Source of the DNA: Dermatemys mawii
Lineage: Eukaryota > Chordata > Testudines > Dermatemydidae
Direction: 5' to 3'
Length of the DNA: 64,000 nt
NCBI GenBank assembly: GCA_007922305.1
Contig: ML677334.1
Coordinates: forward strand, 59,002,858 to 59,066,857
The position numbers and the translations under genes were made by a program. The notes below the pieces were generated by a model. That model had not been told where the DNA came from and ran no database searches. It saw only the letters and a list, made by a program, of their open reading frames with translations. Within the stretch, counting starts at the first letter, position 1, and each line of letters starts with the position of its first letter. This document shows positions 50,155 through 61,250 of the stretch, piece after piece.

Positions 50155-50600
50155 TGGTCCCATGGTGAGGGCACTCGCCTAGGATTTGGGAGACATTGGT
50201 TCATGTTCCTGCTCCACAGACTTCATGTATAACCTTGGGCAAATCACTTGGGATATGTCTACACTGCCCATGTTACAGCACTGTGACGTGAGCAAATGAC
50301 TTAGGGTATGTCTACACTACCCACGTTACAGCGCTGTGACATCGGCAGTGTAAACATGCTTTATTGCTTTAGAGGTCTCCTGGAGATTAAAAAAAAACCC
50401 AAAGCAACCCCACCCCGAGTGAGCAGTGGTAGCTCCTGGCGACAAAGCACTGTCTATACTGGTGTTCTTCAGCACTAAAACTTTTGTTGCTCGGGGGATA
50501 CTTTTTCATATCCCTGAATGACAAAAGTTTTAGTGCTGGAAGTGGCAATGTAGACACAGCCTAGGTTGGTCCCTGCCTCAGGTACCCATGAGGATAGTAG
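50155..50600 (+). mobile_element. MIR-type SINE interrupted by a MITE
   Basis: The head GGTGAGGGCACTCGCCTAGG and TTGGTTCATGTTCC (box A- and B-like parts of a tRNA-derived promoter) continue to CCTTGGGCAAATCACTT. MIR text resumes at about 50567 with CCTGCCTCAGGTACCCATGA. The insert has TGTCTACACT-type ends. Confidence 0.72.
50250..50565. mobile_element. MITE with TGTCTACACTGCC-type ends, 5' end duplicated
   Basis: The left end GGGATATGTCTACACTGCCC pairs with the reverse complement of the right end, CTAGGCTGTGTCTACATTGCC shortened to its first 20 bases. A 53-bp tandem duplication (50238-50290 and 50291-50343) spans the SINE/MITE junction. Internal inverted words CAGCACTAAAACTTTTGT and ACAAAAGTTTTAGTGCTG form a strong hairpin. 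Confidence 0.72.
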
Positions 50601-52995
50601 CTCTTCTCTTTTCACAAGGGCAATGTTTAGATAAATACATTAAAGATTATTAGATACTCAAATACTGTGGAAGAGGGTCCCAAACAAATACTAAGACAGA
50701 CGATGTTTAAGTTGGGATGGATGTGAATGTTGGCTTAATTTGAAATTTCCTGGGTTTTTAATGACTCTGTTGCTAGGGAATACAGTTGAACAACCATAAC
50801 CGTACGTTTAATGTGTTTTGTGGGGGATATACACACACAACAACAGGCAATCCTATCTATAACTTGGGAAAAGAAAGAAATATTACACCACTGCAAGCAG
50901 CACTAAAATCCAGTTTTAAAATGAAGTCGTGTAAACATTTATATAACATAAGGCATGTGAATCTTTGTATTTTAATAAATTTCCGAGTCAGTGAAGATGT
51001 CAGAATATATGCGAGTGTTCATTTCTCTAGAGCAATAAGGAGCAATGTTTAGCTACTACTGGAAAGGAATCACTACTGTTTTGCAGCAGTCAATGGCATC
51101 TGTAGCCTGTAGTACATTTAGACAGTAAATTACACCTTCCATTTTATCGACTAATTCTGTCCAATATACCAACTTTGTGCTACAGTATGTCCTCTGGGTT
51201 ATTCTGCATGGTAATAATAGCATGTGCTCTATCTTTTACATGTTAATTTTAAATTATGTTTACATTGTGTGTGAATGTAAATCAATTGAAGCTTGACATC
51301 CCATTTCAGAGTAGGAATAGATAGTCAATAGGAGCTGATATTATTGATTGGGCTATTTGTGTGTCTGGTATGCAAACTGTACAGGTAATGAATATCAATG
51401 TATAAGAGCCTGCACAAATCTCTTACCGTCAAAAGTATGAAGAGTTCACTGAATGTGAAAGCCAGTCTTCCATGTTGAAAGGCAGCTGCCATTATTTTGG
51501 TGTAATACATTCCTCTATCAGGTAAAGTATATAAAAATGGCAAAATATTCAGTGCTCAAGGGAAGACAGGAATGTATGATTCATAAGACATTTCTGAACT
51601 GCAATGTCTTTCAGCCCAGCATTCCTTTGTTTTGATCTGATGCATGCTATGTGGAAGGAATTTGCAATAGAACTTCACTGGGGTTAGAACCCAACACACA
51701 GCTTAATTTACTAGGAAAACCTGCCCAAGGATTGGATGGGGTGGCATCATTCTAAATCATGCTTAGAATTCACTTCTCCTTCATAACAATGTGTACAAGA
51801 GAACAGGCCAAATCTGTTCCTGATCCATAAATATCAAGACTCTCTTACTATGGACTCAATTGTTGACTTTGCCAAAAACCCTGAATAAGATGCTGCACTG
51901 CACCAGGAACAGACCAGAAACCAGAGTGTGACTTTGAGAATCAGTGTGGTTCCTTGTTCCCTCTTGATTTCTAGAGAAATTAATTTGTACCAGTCCTACA
52001 CTTAGTGCTGATGTCTTTCCCTGGTGTTGCCAGCTAGACTTGCACTTCCTGGCATGAGTGGTGGTGATCATCCCCCTGGCTCTACCTACCTCAGCATAAC
52101 AGAAGAGTTATCTGGAAGCTGCGTGTTAAAAATTGGAATATATTTCTGAGCTTTTCCCTATTAAGAACAAATTGATCTGAGGTACAGGTACTATGGCAGC
52201 ATGCCACCAGGGACAAACACAACTTAGACTAAACTGTGTGGATCTGACTTTTCTCAATCTGTCCTCAGGCTCTGCATGATTATACAAAGTACAAAGCAGT
52301 GGAATACCAGGCCTTGTATTTTTATGTGCTGTACCACACAATAGACTGCAAGCTTAATTTAAAAAGAGACCCCAGAGCTGCTCATGAATGCCTTACATCA
52401 TCAGCAATATTGCTAATATGGTTCCATGTTGCCTGGTGTGTCCATTTATCTTTCTGAAGTACTAGAAGATTAAGGAACAAGCAGTTTTATTTTTAATTAG
52501 TGTGCTATGGCCAGCATAAATACTGAAGCACTTTGAATCCTCATGTGCCTATTGAGTTTAGCTGGCATGCAGTATTATAGCCTTTCTATATTATTGCAGA
52601 CAGAAATCTGGAACACAGGTGAAAATTCATTTTCTGAAATATCTGTATTATTTCTAAAGGCGAGAATAAAATTATAAATAAATACTTCATCAGGGTTCTT
52701 TTTTAATAATTCAAAATGTAATTAACATGTTAGCTGTTCTTTTGTGCTCATTCATTTTGTCACATTATTTTGCCTGGCTCTGTGTGTGTCACTCGGCCCA
52801 GCTCTGTAAAATTCTGGAGGAAACATATTACATTAATAAGAAGATTAAAAACTATAATTGACAGGAATTTAGTACCTTATTAGCCAGGCTAGCAAAATAT
52901 TGGAGGAAAAGTTTATTCTGTGTTCTCTTTTCCAAAGGGAAAAAAGAGGATGGGTCTGTGGGGTGTGTTTGTGTGCAGAGGGAAGAAGGTGTTAG
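50601..52995. other. Intergenic stretch, no feature seen
   Basis: AT-rich DNA; scattered open frames of 70-90 codons have no recognisable content. Confidence 0.5.
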
Positions 52996-52999
52996 CAGT

Positions 53000-53300
53000 T
53001 GCTGGTGTTTACAGAGTTAGTGGGCATTTTATGTACAATGATATTCCAACTGAGAGAGAGTCTGCCAACTTAACCCCCATTGCACACACAAAGTTAGGTC
53101 AATGGAAGAATGCCTCCATCAACCTAGCCATCGTTGCTTGGGGAGGTAGAGTTGCTACAACTATAGAAAGCCCCCTGCTATCTTGTCTGGTCATGTCTAC
53201 ACTGTGAGGTTAAGCTAGCTATACTCCCCATAGAGTAGACATGGAGTAAGCCTATCTCAAGTGCATTCCCCATATTTACCACGGCTTGATTCAATTTGGT
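53000..53300. mobile_element. MITE-family fragment
   Basis: TTAGGTCAATGGAAGAATGC and CATGTCTACACTGTGAGGTT, plus the inverted word GTAGACATG nearby, point to a decayed member of the TGTCTACACT-end family. Confidence 0.45.
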
Positions 53301-53724
53301 CTGAGTGAAAATGGGTTTTCTCTTAGCAGGGCTAATTCTACAAGGTGCTAGAAACTCCTGCAAAAGGCTTAGTAACATCTCCTGCCATTAATGTCAATGG
53401 AAGTTGATGGTACTCAGTACCTTTCAGGAGGTTCTCGTTAACAGGTCCATGGGGTCATATTGATCTGGAATGTTTTCTCTTTGTGAGCTATTTCCCTTCT
53501 CCTGAACACATTCAAGAGGGGGGCATTTGATTAAAATAGAGTATTAACTTTTTAGCCCCATCAATTTCAAGGAACAGAAGAAGGATGAAAGTTGCCGGTA
53601 AAATTTTGTAGCACCTGCACTGCCTTTCAGTGGCCTCCATTTCCAATTGACAAGGTTTTTTTAAAAAAATTGAATCATGCCAGTTGTTTAAAAGAATTCA
53701 TCTATTCACCAACCTTTACACTGT

Positions 53725-54275
53725 GTGTGCAGTCAGGGGCAGCACGTGACTCCTCCATTTCGGGAGGCTGGGCGTGCCTGGACAGTGGCCCTGCCCTGAG
53801 GCCCATCCCTGCTTGGCCTTCTCCCTCCAAAGTCCTGCCCATGTTTCACCTCCAGCCTATTGTTCCCCCTCTCCAAACACCAGACCCTGCCCGCCCCTTC
53901 ACCAGCGGCTCCCTGCGCACCTGCTGCACATGCCTCTTCATCCCCTCCCCAGAGCCCCAACCATTGCACACACCCCCTCCCCAAGGCCCCTGCCTGGCTG
54001 CTATGCATGCTTCTTTGCCCCCTCACCTGAGCACCCCTCCCTGCCTGCTGACCAGCCGCTCACACATGCCTCTTCACCTCCTCTCCCCAAGGCCTCCAGT
54101 GGGCAGAGTGGGGGCGAGAGAGAAGAAGAGCTGGAGTGGGACTGTGGAACGGGGCATGGCAGAGCCATGGACCATGCACCCTTCTGGCAGTGGTGTGCGC
54201 CAAAGATGGCAGGCCAGCTGTTTGGCAAGGCTTAGCCCATGTATGCAGTACTGTGCCTCCCAGCTGCTAAGTATG
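53725..54275. repeat. GC-rich unclassified repeat block
   Basis: A sharp rise in GC, with CCCCTCCCCAAGGC-type words repeating at about 90-110 bp spacing. It yields long open frames (a 232-codon one at 53592-54290) with no protein resemblance. It is probably another turtle-type non-autonomous element, but no terminal repeats were resolved. Confidence 0.5.
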
Positions 54276-54799
54276 CCAGAAGAAGTGTGATCTATGCCTC
54301 TTCCATTCAGAAATCTGGCAATGAGTTAGACTAATGCAATCCCGGTCTCACGGCCAATCCAAGAATTCCCAGTAGTTAACACAGTGCAATCATTAGGAAA
54401 TTCAAGATGAATAATGTAGTGGAAGTGGAAGTTTTTGGGGCAGAGACTGTTGGTTTTGGTACATGTGCATGTAGAGTGTGTAGCACAATGGCGGGCCTGG
54501 CTGCTAGTCTTTAATACAAAAAATGCATATAAAGGATGTGGCAATTCGGCATTTTAAAATATTGCATTGTTAATAATGATCCTCTGCTATATTTTATTGT
54601 TTAGAAATGCTCCCTATACGTCAGTTGCAGATTATAGATATAGATATTGATACACACACAAGGTTCCTCTGTCCGGAGAAATTATGCAACCCTCTAGCCA
54701 GTGTGTTTTATGTGGACCCCTCTGTGCCTAAGCTATAGAGCATGCGAGTGAGTTATAGCTCTCAACTACAGTGCCTAGCAATTTAGCTCAAAGTGTAGA

Positions 54800-55800
54800 G
54801 ACTTTTAGCTCCTACGCAATATTCTCCTGTTTATACAACCAAAGATTCCATTTGCCCACACAGTGTTGAACTGGGAACTCGTGTTCAGCGAATTATCCAC
54901 CATTGCTCCATATATTATTTTTCAGAATTACTGCTTGCTGGGATAAGAACCCCCATCCTGTAAGTATGACCTACATTCTTTCTTCCTCTGTGTTTGACTG
55001 TATTTGGCCATATTGAAATACACGTTGTTTGCTTGCACCCAGTTTATGAAGTGATCCATATTGCTCTCAGTCCAGTAACCTAGTCATTATTTACCACTCC
55101 CTCAGTTGTCCTGCACCTACAAACTTTATCAGTAGTGTTATAGTTTCTTCTGGGTCATTGATAAAAATGTTAAATAGTGTGCGGCCAAGAACCGATCCCT
55201 GTGGGACACCTCTAAAACCATCCCCACTCCAGGAGGATTTCCCATTTACACATTTTGAAAGGAGTTTGAGTGGTAGCCGTGTTAGACTGTATCCACAAAA
55301 AGAAGAGAAGTACTTGTGGCACCTTAGAGACTAACAAATTTATTTGGGCATAAGCTTTCTTGGATGCATCTGATGAAGTGGGTTTTAGCCCACAAAAGCT
55401 TATGCCCAAATAAATGTATTAGTCTCTAAGGTGTCATAAATACTCCTCATTAATTTTGAGACCTGTCAGCCAGTTTTAAATCTGTTTAATGTGTACTACG
55501 TTAATTTCCTATCAGCCTAGGTTCTTAATCAAAATGTTATGCAATGCCAAGTCAAATGCCTTACAGAAATCTAAGTATGTTATATGAAAACTATTACCTT
55601 TATCAAGCAAACATGTAATCTCCTCAAAAAATGCTATCAAGTGAATTTGACAAGATCTATTTTCCATAAACTTGTGTAGATTTTCATTAATTATATTACC
55701 TTCCTTTAATTCTTCATTCATTGAGCCACAGATCATCCAAACCATTATTTTCTCTGGGATCAACGTCAGGCTGACAGACCGGTTACTTGGGTGACAGTTA
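54800..55800 (-). mobile_element. CR1 LINE copy, minus strand, interrupted at 55259
   Basis: Same CR1 family as 1190-3625: GGATAAGAACCCCCATCCTG, TTGATAAAAATGTTAAATAG and AGAACCGATCCCTGTGGGAC in order. A minus-strand frame at 55512-55763 reads YLDFCKAFDLALHNIL, the CR1 RT block. A 194-bp element splits it. Confidence 0.85.
55259..55452. mobile_element. Short element with internal palindrome, nested in CR1
   Basis: Contains TAGCCGTGTTAGACTGTATC, CTTGTGGCACCTTAGAGACT and the inverted pair ATTTGGGCATAAGCTTTC / AAAGCTTATGCCCAAATAAA, a family abundant in turtle DNA. ATTTTGA flanks it on both sides (55252-55258 and 55453-55459), a 7-bp target duplication, and removing the insert restores the CR1. 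Confidence 0.75.
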
Positions 55801-55961
55801 CTGGCAATTAAACCTGTTGCATCTCACAATGTTTTCTGAACCCTCTGTGTGATTGTGCTTTTGGTGAAGGGGAGAATCTGCTCATCATGACCATCTGAGG
55901 TTTGTCTCAGAAAAAGAAGCAGTGCACTTGATTCCTGCTAGGCACTACAGACAGGCTAGTA

Positions 55962-56706
55962 CTGGGGTCAGCAACCTTTCAGAGGTGGTGTGCCGAATCT
56001 TCATCTAGCCAGGCCTTCGGATGCCAGTCCGGAAGGGGCGGGGCTTTGGGCAGAAAGGGAGGGGCTGAAGGAGCCAGCAGGGGGATCCCCAGGGTGGAGG
56101 TAGGCTGAGTGGCTCAACCCAGCTGCTTAGGGGTTTCCCCTGCAGGCTTCTGCCAGCTGGGGTTCCACTGCCTGCCCCAGTCAGCGCCCGCTGCTAGCCT
56201 GGGCATAGGGGACCCAGGCTGGCAGGAGCCTGCGGGGGAAACCCCAAAGCAGCAGGCTGAGCACTTAGCCTGCACCGCTTTGGGGTTTTCCTCGCTGGTG
56301 CCTTGCCAGCCAGGGTTCCCCGCCTGCCCCACTCAGCTCCCACTGCCAGCCTGGGCTCCGAGAGCCCAGGCTGGCAGCGGGAGCTGAGACCCCGGCTGGC
56401 AGGAACCTGTGGGGGAAATCCCAAAGCGGCACACACTGAGTGCTCAGCCCGCGCTGCTTTGGGGTTCCCTCTGCTGGCACCTTGCCAGCCGGGGTCCCGC
56501 CTGCTCCACTCAGCTCCCGCTGCCAGCCTGGGTATAAGGAACCCAAGCTGGCAGCCGGAGCTGAGCGGGGCTGGCGGCGGCTGGCAAGGCGCCAGCGAGG
56601 GGAACCCCAAAGCCGCGGGGGTAGGGGGCTGAGCTCTCCCCGCGTGCCATCCTAAATTGGCTCGCGTGCCATATTTGGCATACATGCCATAGGTTGCCGA
56701 CCCCTG
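55962..56706. mobile_element. Non-autonomous hAT-type element with GC-rich repeated core, 745 bp
   Basis: The left end CTGGGGTCAGCAACCTTTCA pairs with the right end ATAGGTTGCCGACCCCTG. The 8 bp GGCTAGTA flank both sides perfectly (55954-55961 and 56707-56714). The core consists of several related segments of roughly 110 bp with CCCCAAAGC, CAGCCTGGG and CTTGCCAGCC words, the same family as 2549-3225. Long open frames inside are compositional. Confidence 0.92.
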
Positions 56707-56714
56707 GGCTAGTA

Positions 56715-57604
56715 GCACCAGTGAAGTTTTGTGTCCAAGGAGCCAGTAAGGGCCATTAAACACAGTATAAAATCTCCTACCCCTGTCCATGGCCATAAGG
56801 AGATCATCCACTAATGCAAATGGATTCAAGACTGGACTATACCTAGCAAGATTATTTGCATCCATCAATATTTTTGAGAATTGTAAAATAATGCAAAATA
56901 TTTTTTCAAATATTTTAAACAGAATGAATGACAGTCCTTAAAACTGCAGCCAGTATCTGTTCCCAAAGGTCAGTTGTGCTTGGTACTGAAGTATTCTTCT
57001 TGTTTCTGCTAAAATTATAATTCGGTTATATGCTGAGACAAAACAATCATTTGTCCACCTTTTCTGTCATTAGATTTCCCTCACTCTCCCTCAGGGGGCT
57101 TACAGTCTCTTGTGACCTCTAGCTCCTTTTATTTCATACAGTTGTAAACTCTTTTATTATCTGTCATGACATCTGTTGCAATTATCTTTTTATTTTCCTT
57201 AGTTCTATTGTAACAGGCCTTTCAAATTTCACTTGCCATCATATTTTCTTCTCCTGCCTGAGCTGGTGATCCAATCTGTATTCCTATAATGATTTTGCTT
57301 CTATTGTGCTTCTAATTTGCAGCCATAATTCTGTTTCCTCTGCCTTGAATGTTTTCACCCTCTATTTTTTCTCCAGTCTGTCTTTGACATATAAAACTAC
57401 CCATCTTCCCAATCAGTGTCTTTTAAATAGCCTGTAATCCCTCAGTGTTTAACACTGGTCGTGTTCATGTACCTCCCTGCATTATATTTCACAGATATAG
57501 CTTAGTCACCATTTTCTGCAGATCTTTTTAATAGCTGTTTTCTGGCATTTGTGTATAAACAGTTTAGGACTCTCCCCCTCCCCACAAGTACTTTTGTTTA
57601 TTTG
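56715..57604. other. Intergenic stretch, no feature seen
   Basis: No recognisable repeat, gene or RNA. Confidence 0.5.
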
Positions 57605-57695
57605 CTATGTTTGGGAACCCCTTACTTTGTATTATGCAGGAGATCAGACTAGAGGATCATAATGATTCCTTCTGGCCTTAAAAACTATGAATCTG
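57605..57695 (+). mobile_element. CR1 LINE 3'-end fragment
   Basis: TATTATGCAGGAGATCAGAC, ATCATAATGATTCCTTCTGG and CCTTAAAAACTATGAATCTG form the CR1 3' terminus. Confidence 0.78.
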
Positions 57696-60296
57696 TTTTT
57701 TCTTCTTCTACTTTTTCCTCTCACTGTCACTTTTCACCCAGTCACCGATTTAATATTCACCCCACTCATCTCTACCCTTCAACTGTACATTCGGTTCTCT
57801 TGTTCAGATGAAGGCCATCCTGCTTGTGAGTCACATCTGTTTTGGAGGATGCCTTAGTGTCCCAGTAAGCTAACCTCTTCCAGAAGCTACTTTCTTCATT
57901 TCTGTTCTGTCTTGTTTAGTTCAATAGGTGTTGTAGGGTGAATACTTTTGAGAAAATGACTTGTCTCTTTCATTCTTTCCAATCAGACTTCCATCTTCCC
58001 TCTGCTTGTGTCATTAATGACCACCACTGATTTTACCACTTCCACATGTGGAGTCTGTTCATCCAAGCTGTGCTCCAGTTGGCCAAATTCATCCCTGGTA
58101 TAAGCAGACACAACACTTATTGGCTTAAAAAAACAAAAAAAAACCCCCTTCTCTCACTAAAATAGCAAGTCTTCCTGCATCCTCACAAAATTTAGAATTT
58201 TCGGGAATATGTTAAGGAGCCCCATGTCTATCCTAAGAGACAAATTCGGGATGAAATTCTGCCATTAACTTAAGAGGCACTGAGAAACTACAATGATAAG
58301 GGCCACATAAGTACCTAGATAAATAGAACATCCTGCCTATTTCACTTTTCTACTTTTCTTTGTTTAATCAGTCAACACTTTTCACTTCCTTTTTGACTGT
58401 TTTGATTTTTTTCTCTCTCTGTGTTCATATGCTAGAAGAAAGAGATGTTTGTAGAGTGTTAGGTCAGCACTATGGGGGAAGAGCAGCTTTACTTCATATT
58501 TTCTATTTTTTGGCCAGAAAGTGGAAGATTATGAGTGTCCTGGATGATTCTGCTACATGTCCCTATGTAGTGGTTGGTCCCTGTTAGAGGATAAGAAACT
58601 GTTAGTGTTACCAAATTGTCATTAATTCTTCTGCTCAAATTCTCTTAGTTTCAATCTTATTGATGATCCGTGTTGGGGGCAGGCACCATTGTACTTGCAT
58701 AACTGATAAACTTCCATTGTCCTGCTTTACAAGTCATTCTGGGGATCTAAAAATATATGAAAATTAATCCTAGAGGGCAGTCACATGAGACTAAAAGGAG
58801 AAAGAGGGACTGTTACAGTCTATCCTATGCCCAAAAGTGTGCAGAACACTGTTCTTGTTTGGCCATTAGTACCTCCCAGAAAAAGTTAAACCTCATCATG
58901 ACCTCTGTATATAGTTACATATACTAACCTTGTCGTATTGTTCCATGTTGTAAGAAATTCTCTGTGCTGTTTTGACTATGGGGCCAGACACTGGAAGGCA
59001 ATGTAATCACACAAACGAAGCTCAGGTATCGCATAAGGCTCCCACTGAAGTAATGAACCTGAAACCGACACTTCTCTCTCAGTAGAACCACTTTTGTTAG
59101 CTGTGTGTATGATAGCGAGGATGACATGAAAAACTGAACATTTGTGTTTCTGCACTGATTCCAGTATTGTGGTATTTCCCAGTCTAAGTATGGGAAGATA
59201 TTGTGACTGTTAGAGGTCCCTGGACATTTCAGTGCTGAACTTTTAACAGTATCTAGTGTGTTAAATTTAAATACATTTCAGGATTGTGTTTGAAAACTGA
59301 CTAACTTATGGCAATTTACTGAAAAATAAACAACTGCAAGTCATAATGTTTCTTGAGAATCATTACTTCTCAGAAGTGCAGCTCTGAGAAAAAAAAATAA
59401 ATTGGTTCTGTAGAGTGGCTTCCTAGAATCATTAGTAGTAAATAAATAACTTCAGGAAATTAATGCAGCCTGAGACTGAATTCATATCTACAGATTTCTA
59501 CTGGGCCAAAATAACATAAAGCTCTGTTGTTTCTGACCCAAAGCACAATTTGGATCAGTTACTATCAGAGTTAATACATCTTGGATTTTTAAAACAGAAA
59601 ACAGGTATTATGCTCCTGTTTGTCTCTTTTCATAATCTGGCATATCTAGTCAAGAGTCCCAGAAGATGGTCCTTTCTGCTGAAATTATTGTATGAAGGCT
59701 CCTTCTAAGTATTTTCTTCTTTTTAATTTCCAATAAAACATTTAAATAGGGAGAAATGAGGGAAGTCTTGCACCATAGATGAAAAGATTGCAGCCAAATT
59801 AGCACAATTCTCTGTCTTATGAAGAAACCAAGTGTGTTGTCCGAGAGCAAGTCTGTGTGGATAGGCTTGATATTTTGTCAACTGTTCTTCTGACTGTCAC
59901 TTGGAATGCCTCTCTCTCTTTGCCTTACCAAGAGTTCCCCTTTTGTCTCACGTATGCATAATGAGGATCTTTGCATGCATTCTCCTTTTTATTTGTGGTA
60001 AACCCTACACCAACAGGCGCCTGTCACTGGTTGAAATCTGAAATAGATGCTGCTGTGTGGCTCAGAATGTTTCATTTCAAAGAGTGAAAAGAAGCGAAAA
60101 ATCTTGCTTCAGCTGGTAAATAACCCTGCCCTTGGTGCTACAGCTTCGTTCCTGGTAATCCTGCTGGTTTCAATTAGTTCATGGATCGAAACACCTTTGT
60201 TTGTTGTAGAAACTCATTCACCAGGCATTGAGATTTCATTTAACTGCCCCTGAGTGCACGTGGGATTTTATACAAGAATTTCTTCATAGTTTTTGA
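57696..60296. other. Intergenic stretch, no feature seen
   Basis: AT-rich sequence with A runs near 58128-58142; no recognisable feature. Confidence 0.5.
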
Positions 60297-60370
60297 GGTA
60301 GATCCTCATTTGGCATAAATCAGCATTGCTAGCTCCATTGACTTCAGGATCAGTTTACACCAACTGGTCC
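60297..60370. mobile_element. Short palindromic MITE copy
   Basis: GATCCTCATTTGGCATAAAT, CTCCATTGACTTCAGGATC and TTTACACCAACTGGTCC match the family at 9330-9408. Confidence 0.65.
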
Positions 60371-60719
60371 TTTTCCCACCTCCCTCTCCTTTGTCCTTGG
60401 AGAATAAAGGCTCTACTGTGAATCAAACAGATGGGTGTTCAGAAACACCTTGTAGCCATTCTTTGTTCTAACCGGGTACCCTACAAACACTTAAGCAGCT
60501 GGATAATGTGCCTCGGTCAGTTACTCACTACCCTTGCGCCTTTACATCTGGGAGTTTGTGTGTGTTGAGAGAGAAGAAAAATCGGCCTTAAAACAGAAAT
60601 CTAATTAGCAAGATTTTCACTTTTCTTGCCTGAATGGAACACACGCAAGAGAAAGGTAGGGCAAAGCATAACAGAGAAAGGACAAATCAATACTGATAGA
60701 CTCCTACTAATCCCCAAGG

Positions 60720-61100
60720 CCATTGTGTATGAGGGCAGGCAGGCAGAGTTACCTGACTGTCTCCTGATTGGCCGAGAGTGAGGTCAGGGTTTTGTTCAAG
60801 CAGGTGCAGAACCTGTTGTTTACTTAACAAGGTTGGCAGCTGTTGCTTCAGAGCAATTAAAGAATGTGTTGTTCAGTAGGAGGTTGCCAGGTGCTGGCCG
60901 TCCTATATGCTCTGACAAGTGGGGCAAAATTTCATGTAAACACCTGCCAGCATCCCAGGCAAACCTGTACTAACGGGCTATTATGTACCTGCCATTAAAC
61001 TATTTGTGGGTTTTGCTCACAGCGCATTGTGCACGCTAGCTATCCCAGTCAGGTGTTGAGAAGATAAGAGATGCACGTGCTTCCTTACTTTTGACAGATG
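60720..61100. promoter_or_regulatory. Candidate distal cis-regulatory segment (weak)
   Basis: A repeat-free, less AT-rich stretch with an inverted CCAAT (GATTGGCC), forkhead-like TGTTTAC and GTAAACA, E-box CACGTG and CAGGTG, and a GATAAG word within about 380 bp. This is motif clustering only; such motifs occur by chance. Confidence 0.25.
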
Positions 61101-61162
61101 CAAGACCAGGGTACTTGTGAAACCTAATGATTGTTTCAGACATTACCCTTTCCTACAACGAG

Positions 61163-61250
61163 AGCCAGATTCCCAGCTGTTGTAACCTGGCATGACTTCA
61201 TTGACATCAGTGGAGCTACACTGATTTACACCTCCTGACAATCCAGCCCT
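61163..61250. mobile_element. Short palindromic MITE copy
   Basis: AGCCAGATTCCCAGCTGTTG, CATTGACATCAGTGGAGCTA and CTGATTTACACCTCCTGACA match the family at 9330-9408. Confidence 0.65.

Noticed and set aside
53592..54290. 232-codon open frame
   Set aside because: It runs from AT-rich DNA into a GC-rich repeat block, is Pro/Ser/His-rich from C-rich words, and has no recognisable domain or promoter context.
56194..56868. 224-codon minus-strand open frame
   Set aside because: It overlaps the hAT element at 55962-56706 and is the translation of its repeated core.
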